Assembly: GCF_932526225.1 (NCBI RefSeq)
Contig: NC_064043.1
Coordinates: 13,206,085-13,266,084, forward strand
Direction: 5' to 3'
Length of the DNA stretch: 60,000 nucleotides
From: Nematostella vectensis
Lineage: Eukaryota > Cnidaria > Anthozoa > Actiniaria > Edwardsiidae
Shown here: piece after piece, positions 29,801 through 35,800 of the stretch
Layout of the letters: each line of letters starts with the position of its first letter
Position numbering within the stretch: position 1 is the stretch's first letter
The notes under the pieces: model-generated
What the model was told of the DNA's origin: nothing
Databases searched by the model: none
The model's input: the letters and a program-made list of their open reading frames with translations, nothing else
Program-made: the position numbers and the translations under genes

Positions 29801-31973
29801 CGCAGGTAACAGCGGTAGCAGGCCTGAGCCGCTTAAGTACACCCACCCCACACATACACCCACATTCCCAACCCCATTGATGGGGCCCCCACCTCGACTA
29901 GGGCCCCGTTTTGGCCCTGTTTTTTGTATTTATCAGATGTGCACAGCCTCTGTAACCACAGACAAAAAAACATTTAATCCATCCTCCTCTATTAAATGTC
30001 AAAGGTCTAGGCCAAGGTTCAGCCAAGGATTGGGGGAGGCGTAGTCTGGGCGCATTCCTAGATTTCCTGGCGTTTTTGGCCATAAAGCTCCCCCAGCCAG
30101 CGGGCAAGTGGTATAGTATTTGGCGCAGTTTTGACGCATTAACGTAATGCGTCGAAACCGCCAAAATACTATACTACTACTGTACTAGATCGAGTAATCT
30201 TCGCATTGACGTCTGTTCCTTGAATAACGACAAGCATTGAGGATTCATGTTTACATTTCATGGTAAAACTCTTGACTGGCTTGAGGCCAAGAACACTGCC
30301 GAACACTCTTTGAGTGAACAAGACGTGAGGGAGAACTAGGGAGCGTAGCGGACTATCATACGTATCTGAGATTCAGGCTAGTACAAACGGATAGAAGACT
30401 GTAAAACATTAAATCACACATCTGTCTTACGACTTTCTTTCTCCTTTTGGAGTAAGTCGCAGCTGCTTTGTCTCCTATTATCTTCGTTCTACAAAGGAGT
30501 TCTTTTGTCTCTATTCTTCTCGTTCTTTGTGTCGAGGTGCGGATATTCTTCATTTGCCCAATCAAATTGCAGCTTGTAAGAGCTGCGTACTGACCATCCT
30601 TTTGTGTGTGACAACAGGTTTTAGCGGTTTTAATCCAGTTTCTCGTGGCTCTACCAGTTATGGTGCTGCCAGCTGCGCACTTTATTCAAGGCACGAGTGA
30701 GTTTCTAGATGAGGTGGCAGTTGGTACCTTTTTAATCTTCCTTGGTGTTCTAACGTTCATCGCCATTTTACCGACTGGAACTGACAACCCGGGATGCCTG
30801 GAGAAGTTTGTAAGGTAATACTTGTATCCTAAAGAGGTTTGTATGGTAACGCTCTGTTTTCTAAAGACGTTTGAAAGGTAACGCCACGAGTCCTGCTGTA
30901 TTAATAAGGTAACGTTCTTTGTCTGCAAGGCTACGTACCTACGTTCAAAGAATGATGGGAGGTAAGGCGGTTTTGTCCTTGAGAAGTTTGTAAGGTATCA
31001 ACCTGTGTCCTGAAAAAGTTTTTAAGGTAAAGTCCTGTTTTTCAAAAAGATTGTTAGAAAACGCTTTGTGTATTGGGGACGATTTGCCTTGTACTGTGTC
31101 CGTGAAAGGGTTTTGAAACTTGGAATAGTCTGCAAGTCAAGAGGCTTGTGTATTTCAAATGTTTGCGGGAGATTAAAGTGGCTTGGTAAAAGTACGCTGA
31201 CCTTGGTGTTTGTACTTTGTACCAGGTGGTGCATTGTCCATATCTACCACGTCCGCCTGATCCGAGAGATGATGGGGATTACTAACACAGGGCCAAAGCC
31301 TCCTTCCGTGATCTCTCTAAGTGATGGCGGTCACAGGGATAATCTCGGTCTACTCGCACTTCTCAAGCTTCGCTTGCCCCGAATCGTAGTTGTCAACGGT
31401 GGGTACGCTCCGAACGGCAAACACGATGAGGATCTACTCTTTACTCTTGGCCTAGCTCGCGAGAAGCTACGCTGCTCGTTCACGGGAATAAATGGGCGGG
31501 ACATCCAAGAGGATTTGCGCACTAATTTCGTCGAAGTCCCCCCCGGAAAACGCCCCCGGAGTTACAAATTTCGGGTGGGGTACTTCGAGAAGGAAGGGGG
31601 AATATACGGAGGAGAGAGAAAAGTCGGCGATGGAGAGATAGTGCTGATTGCCCCACGCCACCCTCACGAGGGATCCGAGGCCCCGGCGCACATGGAATTG
31701 TGGAAAGAGTGTCTGGATGACAAGGTAGTACTCGAGGAGCCCAAATGGGGGTCTGGGCCGGTGCTGGAGGGGCCGGAAGTTGATAGGCTGACAGGATGCT
31801 GCTGCGAGTGCTGCCATGGGAGGATTTGTAACTGTTGCCTTGGTGACCTATGTGGGAGATTCCCCATGCATTACACGGGCAATCAGCTATTCACGCCATC
31901 TATGTTCAGTGCATATCACCGGGAAGGCTACCGGGCATGCGCAGAAGCCGGCGCAGACTTATTCTTATCTTAG
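13831..31973 (+). CDS. Patatin-like phospholipase, membrane-associated (three exons, interrupted by a Polinton)
   Basis: Patatin-family acyl hydrolases cleave phospholipids or neutral lipids with a Ser-Asp dyad. Exons 13831-14807, 15079-15518 and 31291-31973 chain in phase (700 codons including stop). The oxyanion loop GGGIR is at residues 14-18, the nucleophile elbow CVSGGG has Ser at about 44, and the catalytic DGG is at about 484-486. Four to six hydrophobic segments lie between residues 90 and 315, so the enzyme is probably membrane-bound. A Cys-rich patch (GCCCECCHGRICNCC) lies near the C-terminus. Exon 1 ends at CCG/GTGAGT. Exon 2 ends at CTTG/GTAAGA. Exon 3 follows TACTAACACAG, a branch-point-like sequence plus acceptor. 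Intron 2 is 15.8 kb because it contains the 14.5-kb Polinton. The nucleophile context is Ser-Cys-Val-Ser-Gly-Gly rather than the usual Gly-x-Ser-x-Gly. An extra upstream exon is possible. Confidence 0.85.
15079..15518 (+). CDS. Patatin gene, exon 2
   Basis: Follows CACAACCACAG. The frame has no stop and reads a Cys-containing loop followed by a helical segment rich in Ala, Val and Ser. I chose the donor G/GTAAGAG at 15,519 rather than CGG/GTAAGC at 15,566, because only the former joins exon 3 in frame. Confidence 0.8.
15706..15711. other. Target-site duplication, left copy
   Basis: ACTGTA directly precedes the left end of the Polinton and matches 30,179-30,184 exactly. Confidence 0.9.
15712..16243 (+). 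repeat. Polinton left terminal inverted repeat (532 bp, expanded)
   Basis: It aligns with the reverse complement of 29,839-30,178 over its first 200 or so bases and again over its inner 130 or so (from GTGGTTACAGAGGCTGTGCA inward to GTGGGGTGGGTGT). Between these it holds about 200 bp absent from the right end. That extra part contains two further copies of an ATGGCCACAAACGCTGTGCA motif and a second, diverged copy of the near-terminal motif (ACTGCGCCAACTAGTATACC, near 16,038). The outermost 60 bases form an imperfect hairpin around GACGCATTA/TAATGCGTC. Confidence 0.9.
16295..17051 (+). pseudogene. RING-finger membrane protein of the Polinton (frameshifted)
   Basis: The first part (16,295-16,585, 96 codons from ATG) is basic and helical. 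The second part (from about 16,575 in another frame) ends in a RING-HC-like finger: CVVC, then HRAAC, CRPC and CPIC, with CPICRRYID as its last knuckle. A C-terminal hydrophobic segment follows (about 20 residues, rich in Leu, Val and Ile). RING-HC proteins are mostly E3 ubiquitin ligases, and viruses use them to redirect host degradation. A duplicated Val-Val-Val-Arg-x-x-Pro-Glu-Ser module precedes the finger. I treat the two frames as one gene because each lacks what the other supplies and the break is only about 10 bp wide. Two separate genes is the alternative. Confidence 0.55.
17124..17648 (+). CDS. Polinton protein of unknown function with a Cys cluster
   Basis: An intact 174-codon frame from ATG at 17,124, the longest unbroken frame in the left block of the element. 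The N-terminal half is predicted helical and acidic. The middle carries CPVCPWGCPH, a possible metal site. An Asp-rich stretch (DDSEDDGSNDGDD) and a basic Ser/Arg-rich tail follow. I do not recognise the family. It lies 72 bp after the RING gene and 26 bp before the next frame, as in a packed viral gene block. Confidence 0.5.
   Translation: MSYDTLCDLMHAVALGEGQRDSLKCEAEALLERLEGDIEVRNGLAEGGGLANPRSAYFELRWRVNVVKDCIKMLDAADTLSVSVAGGLVRGGPMGCGAVDTPYDRACPVCPWGCPHLSDRKRDCDDSEDDGSNDGDDAPPSPFSGLPYLPRGPMVAAEQRAQKASSRSRDAKLA
17675..18043 (+). pseudogene. Polinton protein of unknown function with acidic tail (in-frame stop)
   Basis: A frame from ATG at 17,675 runs 122 codons with one TAG at 17,873-17,875 and ends in an acidic tail (DDALSDDDDEGD). 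The unchanged frame after the stop and the shared composition argue for one gene with a nonsense mutation. I recognise no family. Confidence 0.45.
18169..18898 (+). pseudogene. VLTF3-like late transcription factor (interrupted)
   Basis: VLTF3 proteins drive late-gene transcription in large DNA viruses and relatives. The N-terminal part has a zinc ribbon, with a Cys pair near CCGRQDM and then CRNCG. The central part has YHRKYHLENV, followed by an ELEGSK motif. The C-terminal part (18,674-18,898) reads IKFVLYKLFELKG, then ISPRTLKYYEELW. This order (zinc ribbon, Tyr/His-rich motif, helical C-terminus) is what I recall for VLTF3-like proteins. Three breaks are visible: a frameshift near 18,235, a 151-bp insertion at 18,396-18,546 and a frameshift at the T tract near 18,606-18,617. 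The assignment rests on motif memory, not a search. Confidence 0.6.
18382..18546. repeat. Insertion with hairpin and flanking 14-bp direct repeats
   Basis: TTGATTTTTACGAG occurs at 18,382-18,395 and again at 18,533-18,546. The sequence between carries a perfect 15-bp inverted repeat, AATACACCAAAAACT (18,447-18,461) and AGTTTTTGGTGTATT (18,520-18,534). It breaks the VLTF3-like frame. It could be a tiny MITE or a duplication with a captured stem-loop. Confidence 0.75.
18899..19716. other. AT-rich island inside the Polinton, origin unclear
   Basis: Base composition turns AT-rich after about 19,040, unlike the flanking element genes. A plus frame 19,098-19,316 (73 codons, no clear start) has protein-like composition but no family I recognise. 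18,899-19,030 is also open on both strands: minus gives a hydrophilic peptide, plus a hydrophobic one. It may be a foreign insertion or a degraded gene. Confidence 0.35.
19730..20331 (-). pseudogene. Conserved hydrophobic Polinton protein (broken by a 51-bp internal insertion)
   Basis: Starts at ATG 20,331 (MDNMYEAK). The N-terminal part is a charged helix. The middle is a glycine-rich hydrophobic hairpin (about residues 75-110; GALGTGLTGAGIPVAVPLG), followed by SKRLSRSVQKHSD. Proteins of this shape recur in cnidarian Polintons, with unknown role, possibly a membrane or virion component. The C-terminal helix is still readable from 19,880 down to about 19,740. It is separated by a copied 48-bp segment (19,891-19,938) that brings in a stop, and another stop falls near 19,782. 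It lies 12 bp downstream of the preceding small gene. Confidence 0.6.
20344..20583 (-). CDS. Small Polinton protein, unknown (79 aa, intact)
   Basis: Intact frame from ATG at 20,583 (MPKNHLHTSTG) to a TAA at 20,344. It sits 9 bp after the fibre gene's stop and 12 bp before the next gene, in the same direction, so it is probably co-transcribed. The sequence looks beta-rich and soluble. I know no function; adjacency to the fibre suggests a structural accessory. Confidence 0.5.
   Translation of the reverse strand: MPKNHLHTSTGVVFDNPQTLSAVRYMLFVWGANGTVLNINTETGANPALFTSNVMCEKLSGDVEYMYDSTKQETYIEII
20593..22623 (-). pseudogene. Collagen-like fibre protein (three Gly-X-Y blocks, several breaks)
   Basis: Begins at ATG 22,623 and runs about 676 codons to a TAG at 20,593. 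Three collagen blocks are visible: 7 triplets near residue 12 (GPRGEQGPPGAPG), about 9 near 22,000-21,900 with one Gly-to-Trp interruption, and 13 at about 21,560-21,450 (GDKGDKGGKGDQG). Non-repetitive, beta-rich segments separate them. Such a layout suits a trimeric virion fibre or spike with globular knobs. The frame changes at least four times and a TGA lies near 21,757, so it is a pseudogene. I read it as one gene because segments continue in order without fresh starts; two adjacent fibre genes is the alternative. It is transcribed behind the ATPase. Confidence 0.65.
22641..23272 (-). pseudogene. Genome-packaging ATPase (A32/FtsK-HerA type), frameshifted
   Basis: Polinton packaging ATPases pump DNA into the capsid. 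The N-terminal part from 23,272 carries the Walker A loop GPSGPGKTN (usual form GPSGSGKTN). The part from 22,985 carries the Walker B IIIFDD, then IRGRHKTCSVIYLSQSYYK, the family's sensor region. Between them the frame shifts and a stop lies near 23,080, so the protein cannot be made in one piece. The usual length is about 210-230 residues, which fits the combined span. It is divergent from the next gene, with 68 bp between starts. Confidence 0.8.
23341..24386 (+). pseudogene. Conserved Polinton protein, core/virion candidate (frameshift and stop)
   Basis: The N-terminal part (from 23,341) is acidic and helical, with GFTDDDKEILSDADFPLPSEV. After a frameshift near 23,660-23,690 and a TAA at 23,820 the frame continues with YNQPKRNAY, DFDTINILTKRF, IPIHRTSKKY and GVVYYNDPKDLLSRLELLGG. 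I recall this protein, in this order, from many cnidarian Polintons, next to the ATPase and before the capsid genes. Its function is not established; position and basic patches suggest a DNA-binding core component. Confidence 0.6.
24387..25159 (+). pseudogene. Penton-like minor capsid protein (one frameshift)
   Basis: Starts at ATG 24,387 directly after the previous stop. The frame shifts by one base near 24,452 and continues open from 24,470 to a stop at 25,159 (about 257 codons overall). It is beta-rich: MYSYHDLNDLL, GTRFGELIGFDP and a GRPINLNG segment near the C-terminus. Polinton penton proteins are single-jelly-roll vertex proteins of about this length, lying just upstream of the major capsid gene as here. 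Assignment is by position, length and recalled motifs. Confidence 0.6.
25176..25549 (+). pseudogene. Small basic virion-like protein with amphipathic helix (stop plus frameshift)
   Basis: Starts at ATG 25,176, 16 bp after the penton gene. The visible part has HIYGGGVFDSITN, then a Lys/Ala-rich amphipathic helix (KVFGKTAKKAVKDV). A TAA at 25,344 interrupts it. After a frameshift near 25,450 the final segment reads ERVQRILNESGRVRRLRV to a TGA at 25,547. Small glycine-start amphipathic proteins beside the penton and major capsid genes may be minor capsid or membrane-active proteins; that is inference. Confidence 0.45.
25575..26816 (+). pseudogene. Major capsid protein, Polinton double-jelly-roll type (several frameshifts)
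   Basis: From ATG 25,575 to the TAG at 26,814-26,816, about 413 codons, close to the usual length of a Polinton major capsid protein. Pieces appear in three frames: PLVSNAANNAHQT and LDWYNARFEVNFKVQLLADG (25.6-25.8 kb), KIEIQITQNSDATLIWQAG and FKLWVPRI (26.1-26.3 kb), and GSVFPFIYFDLRNQK, YSVYALVLYEQDIEL near the end. The segments are beta-rich and in the order expected for two jelly rolls. It is broken near 25,690, 25,975-26,047 and 26,560-26,590. It follows the penton and small basic genes in one block. Confidence 0.75.
26870..27716 (+). pseudogene. Conserved Polinton virion-like protein, hydrophobic middle and basic tail
   Basis: The first part (26,870-27,376) reads SVRFTPGQKEKLLKSY, TLRLKYSHLSG, then a Gly/Ala/Leu-rich hydrophobic stretch. 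It loses frame near 27,330-27,400. The rest (to 27,716) has GGFLGALLASIGVPLLMSAL, a Pro-rich segment, a run of Lys/Arg and the C-terminal LLGENSPFNGIPLLGALL. I recall both halves as one protein in many cnidarian Polintons. The layout resembles adenovirus-type minor core or membrane-lytic proteins, but no function is proven. Confidence 0.6.
27769..28089 (+). pseudogene. Phospholipase A2-like (VP1u-type) Polinton protein, 3'-truncated
   Basis: From ATG 27,769. The frame has a TGA at 27,907, then a Cys pair (TCSSCGITKSKFVSA) and FTPGSYKYMGPYNPLEK. The latter resembles the calcium-binding-loop start of the parvovirus-type phospholipase A2 domain found in some Polintons. The catalytic His-Asp segment that should follow is missing; the frame runs instead into a chromodomain-like tail and a TGA. 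The end of the gene was deleted. The assignment rests on one short motif. Confidence 0.45.
28078..28140 (+). pseudogene. Possible integrase chromodomain scrap at a deletion scar
   Basis: In frame with the preceding gene the sequence reads a chromodomain-like LVK-x-KGYSDEFNSWI (x is a TGA), the C-terminal motif of Polinton and retroviral-type integrases. It then runs directly into polymerase sequence. A short direct repeat (TGGATACCACTGGATACCA) marks the spot. No other integrase sequence is seen in the element. Confidence 0.5.
28116..29880 (+). pseudogene. Protein-primed DNA polymerase B, N-terminally truncated
   Basis: Family B palm motifs are all visible: YLDANNLYGWAMSQYLP (motif A, about 28,765), KLMNNSIFGKTMEN (motif B, about 29,260) and FTDTDSL (motif C, about 29,550). 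An exonuclease III-like YFESDTLLLADVFESF lies near 28,475. The domain before DSFQFMSSSLEKLV, with exonuclease motifs I and II and any terminal-protein part, is absent. Breaks: TAA at 28,941, TGA at 29,187 and a frameshift near 29,430-29,470. An internal deletion follows IKSNIKH, because KRYILKDGIKSLAYGHH, normally well downstream, comes next. The last codons to 29,880 are terminal-repeat sequence. It is not functional. Confidence 0.85.
29839..30178 (-). repeat. Polinton right terminal inverted repeat (340 bp)
   Basis: The reverse complement of the left end without its extra 200 bp. It keeps the terminal hairpin with loop bases changed. The open frame 29,898-30,164 in this repeat is by-product sequence. 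Confidence 0.9.
30179..30184. other. Target-site duplication, right copy
   Basis: ACTGTA directly follows the right end of the Polinton and matches 15,706-15,711 exactly. Confidence 0.9.
30185..31290 (+). repeat. Remainder of patatin intron 2, with a degenerate donor-like repeat
   Basis: 30,785-31,050 holds about eight degenerate units of 31-32 bp or more carrying GTTTGTAAGGTAA or variants (AAGGTAAC, AAGGTATC), each resembling a 5' splice site. The rest up to the branch-point-like TACTAAC at 31,280-31,286 shows no gene. Confidence 0.55.
31291..31973 (+). CDS. Patatin gene, exon 3 (C-terminal, catalytic Asp)
   Basis: Begins after TACTAACACAG and reads GPKPPSVISLSDGGHRDNLG, the catalytic-Asp motif of patatins, within the first 20 residues. 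It ends with a TAG stop at 31,971-31,973. The stop lies 5 bp before a MITE. Confidence 0.85.
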
Positions 31974-31977
31974 TGAG

Positions 31978-32250
31978 AATAGGGGACTTGCGCTAAGAGA
32001 TCACGTGACTTTTTGGGTGGCTCAGGCTTTTAGCGAGAAAATATAAGCAACAAAAAGTAACCTATTCAGCGCTTACAAAAGCCGGAATTCTTGTATTTCA
32101 GAAAGGGTTTAGTTTCATTTAATGATTTAATTATATCATCATTCTCTGGCGTGACGGGAGCAATGATTCCTGGTTATTTTGTTTGATTATTTTGTTTAGA
32201 ATTTGCCATCAAGATAGGTCACGTGATATCTTAGGGCAAGTCCCCTATTT
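31978..32250. mobile_element. MITE, about 273 bp, next to the patatin stop codon
   Basis: Starts AATAGGGGACTTGCGCTAAG and ends with the near reverse complement (CTTAGGGCAAGTCCCCTATT), arms about 33 bp with few differences, including ATCACGTGA. No coding content. It starts 5 bp past the patatin TAG, so it probably provides 3' UTR sequence. Confidence 0.75.
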
Positions 32251-32603
32251 TTTACTATATTCAATCAATAACCGTGTTCAAAGACGGGCGAATGAAATTG
32301 AAACGGATTTTGGGCGCAAGGGAAAGTGTATGGGAAAAATAATAAATAAAAAAAACTAGAAAAAAACATTGCTCATTATTTATTGTGCCTTGGTTCCCAT
32401 TAATTTCCCTAAAAAAATCGCAATTAGTTTATTGACTAAGGGAAGGTGGGTCGTGATACAGGAGTCTCACGCTGTCCAAACATTTGAGTACAGATCTACC
32501 CTATTTCTTTTTTTAATAATATCAGAACAAAAGTGTCCCAATTAACGTGGTACTCTTATCCATAGTGCGGGGCTCCACTTCGCCTGTGTGACTCCGAAGA
32601 CTA
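32251..32603. other. Intergenic, no gene seen
   Basis: AT-rich spacer between the converging patatin and RARS genes. Nothing recognised. Confidence 0.5.
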
Positions 32604-32764
32604 AAGGCTAATTTAGACAGCACGATTTAGCCTTTTGGCCCTGAATTACACACTACGACTTGCGTAGTCGAGCATCGTAGCGGAGTCGTAGACTGATTTA
32701 CACTCCACGACTCGAGTTGTAGAGGTGTCGCATACAAATAAATCGTGCTTTCTAAATCAGCCTT
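32604..32764. mobile_element. MITE, 161 bp
   Basis: The left arm AAGGCTAATTTAGACAGCAC and the right arm (reverse complement AAGGCTGATTTAGAAAGCAC) match over about 25 bp with two differences. The interior has CGTAGTCG/CGACTACG-type inverted motifs. It lies just past the RARS stop codon. Confidence 0.7.
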
Positions 32765-32824
32765 GAGACTTCGACTAAGACGAAGAAGTGCTCTTATTCC
32801 GAAGGCATTTAATGTCGTGGCACC

Positions 32825-35800
32825 CTACATCTTGTTAACAGTGTTGATACCTAAGATATGGAATCCAGTCTCCATAATCCTCGCTGTTGCCTCAAGCAGT
32901 AGAAGGCGGTCTACATTGACTTTGACTATGTCACCGGTCTGGCGGTCCTTCTCCACACAGTAGCAGCTGTCGTAGAACTCCGTCGTGGTAGTCGCGAGCT
33001 CGTAAAGGAACTCGCACAAAGGATGCATGAGCAAGTCTTCCAGGATACGAGATAACACCTGCGGGAAGCGGGTGATGCACTTTCCAAGCTTCCACTCCTT
33101 TGGGTGCTCAAGGCTGATCTCTGTGTTGTGGATGGCTTGCTCCAGGGACGCACGGTCCATACCGGCCGTGCGCATGATGGACCTGGGCAAGAATCGAGTG
33201 CACAATAAACATAAAAGATATTTGTTACTGCACTGTGAGGATGGCCGATCAATTACCTTATCCTGGTGTACGCATAGAGCAGGTAGACGGCTGTGTTGCC
33301 TTTGTCGTCCAGCATCTGCGACAAAAAGAGTTATTGTCAGATACATGTTATGGTTGACGGTTTTCTGTCAATACGCTCCCAGTCCTAATCTAGTGTGGGT
33401 TTTATCTGATTGCTCTTTTGCAGGTGCACAGGAGGCCTAGTGCGTCAGCGTGTGGGGACTCATGTCTGCTGTAACAGATTCCCAATAGAGATATGGGGAG
33501 CAACTTTCTGTTTCTCGGCCCTGAATTTGACTTGTTGAACGCATGTGTTTCACAGGCCCAAAATAGTCACTATAGGAGCTATACAAATGCTCGTATTTTT
33601 TTTTAGGAATGCCCAGTACTGGATATATTTCAGGGAATGGAAGGAGTTTTTTCTGGCATTTTTGTCAGATCAGCCGTGTCGAACAGGATATTTTTTGGCA
33701 GATATCGTCAATATTGTATCTGTTATATGTGTGTTGCAGGATTATGAGGTAATGGAGCTTTCTATTATTTTGATTAGTATCATACAATACCTTATCAAAT
33801 GAAAAAACGTAGTCCCCAACTCTGTTATGCGAGAGGTCTGCATATTTGATACATCCATACGCAACAGCCTCACTCGCAGCACGCAGTTCGTCTTCTGACA
33901 AGGCCTGAGGTGAACAACAAGGTAAACAACAAGTTGGACAACAAGGTTAACAACAAGGTGAACAACAAGGTAAATAACAAGGTGAACGACAAGTTGGGCA
34001 ATAAGGAGAGGCAACAATATAGACAGCAAGGTGAACAACAAGTTGGACAACAAGAGACAACAAGATAAACTAAAAGGTGTATAACAAGGCCATCAACAAG
34101 GTAAATAACAAATTGGACAGAAAGGAGAGGCAACAATATAGACTAAAATGTGAACAACAAGGTAAACAACAAGTTGGACAACAAGGAGAAGCAACAAGGA
34201 GCAACAACGTAAAGTACCACTGGATACTCAATAAGTCTCAGAATAGATAGCTGATCATGAGAGATCTGCCTGTACTTAATGCACCACTGGCAGCTTGTGT
34301 GACACTGGAATTCAGATAACAAGTATTTATTGACCTCCGCCTTCCAACTCCAGCCAGAGTTAGCAGTAAGTCTATTACACAAACCTGGTCTCTTCCCTTT
34401 TCTTTTAGCTTGTCCACAGATCGGCGAATCCCTTCGTCCATCAGATCAACAAGACGAACAGTCTCTCCTGATCGTGTCTTGAACTTCTTCCTATTAAAAT
34501 AAACAGCAAGATCAAAAATGTCGTTCTTATGTCTTTCTTTGCTTCATTCCTGATCGAAACAGTTTAATTACAAATTACATATGACATAAACCAATCAAGC
34601 ATCACCTGTCTTCTCCAAGGACCACGCCGAATCCCACGTGATCTACCCTGGTACGCTTAGGGTCGTAGATCCCAGCTTCTCTTGCAGCACCAAACACAAG
34701 GTCAAAATGCCCAGACTGTCGGTAAGAATGTGAAAAATCAGGTCAAAATATCCAAACGTTTGGTAGATGGTCAAAGTTCGTGACAAACTTAGGTAAGAAG
34801 TCAGAAATCCCATTTATTTTTAAAATGGGATTTTTCTTCTCCAACAAAACCTGTTCATTGATTTTTATAGTCTAAACTACAAAAATGTATTTCTTTTACA
34901 GGCCAATGCCTTTGGTATTACTGCGACATTCAATAAGCAAATTCTCTTCAATAATTTCAAACTGCTAAACGACTTTTGGGCTTCCGTCATTCAAACTAAC
35001 AGAATTACATTTTTTTAACGGCCAGTGGTGGCATGCTTGGAAACCATTTGAGCGCTGGCCCATGAAAACAATTCAAGGATTTTATATGAAGAAAGTCAGA
35101 CGTCGATTTAGTTGTTAGATATCATCAGAAAGAGTTTTCAAAATATTCAAAACCGCAGTAAAAATATGTGGAAAAAGAGATTAAGGCTCAACTTTGTAGA
35201 AAGTCTTTAAATGCAGGACTTAACTGATGAATGCAGAGCACTACAAAAAGGCTGATTTTGTTTCCTTAAAGAAAGCAAAACATGCCGCCATTTTATGTTC
35301 CTGCTCAATTGCGAGTCACACATAGCATCCATTTCCATCGGCTTCTTCAAGCGAGTAACTTACTTTCCATAAAATGTCGTAAATAACGTATAAGACTTAA
35401 TTTGTAGATGAAGAAGTTTCTTGCGAATACATCGTTGCACTTTCAATTTTTAACAATACAAAAGGATTGATTGATCAACATTCGAGACATATCTACAAAC
35501 CTGTCCTGCATCTGTGACATAGATAATCCAGTCTCCTCTTTCATCCTCTACTCGCTGACGCAAGGCTGCCAGGTCTGAGGTGTCATAAGTGTACCCACCA
35601 TCTGACTTGACAACAGTCAGTGGGACTTTGTAGCCCTCCACAAACACAACCTTACGGCCATCTTCAACAAGTACTTTACCTGCGCAACATATCCACATGC
35701 AATTTCAATCTCCTAGTTGGATCATGTGATAAATACAAATAATCCTATGAACATGAATACACGGAATACTGTGGAAAATATATGGGATGGCTTCTGAAGT

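Larger units (their letters stand above)
15712..30178 (+). mobile_element. Polinton/Maverick (adintovirus-like) element, 14.5 kb, degenerate
   Basis: The ends AGTAGTATAGTATTTTGGCG and its reverse complement are flanked by an exact 6-bp duplication, ACTGTA (15,706-15,711 and 30,179-30,184). Polintons start with AG and make 5-6 bp duplications. Gene content is diagnostic: protein-primed PolB, A32/FtsK-like ATPase, double-jelly-roll-type major capsid protein and penton-like protein, plus accessory genes. There are three blocks: plus 16.3-18.9 kb, minus 23.3-19.7 kb and plus 23.3-29.9 kb. Every core gene has stops or frameshifts. Only a chromodomain-like scrap that may come from the integrase remains, and the polymerase lacks its N-terminal part. 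The element lies in intron 2 of the patatin gene, with its polymerase and capsid block in the host sense. Confidence 0.95.

Noticed and set aside
29898-30164. 88-codon minus frame and its counterpart at 16,060-16,296
   Set aside because: Lie in the terminal inverted repeats of the Polinton and share only that sequence.
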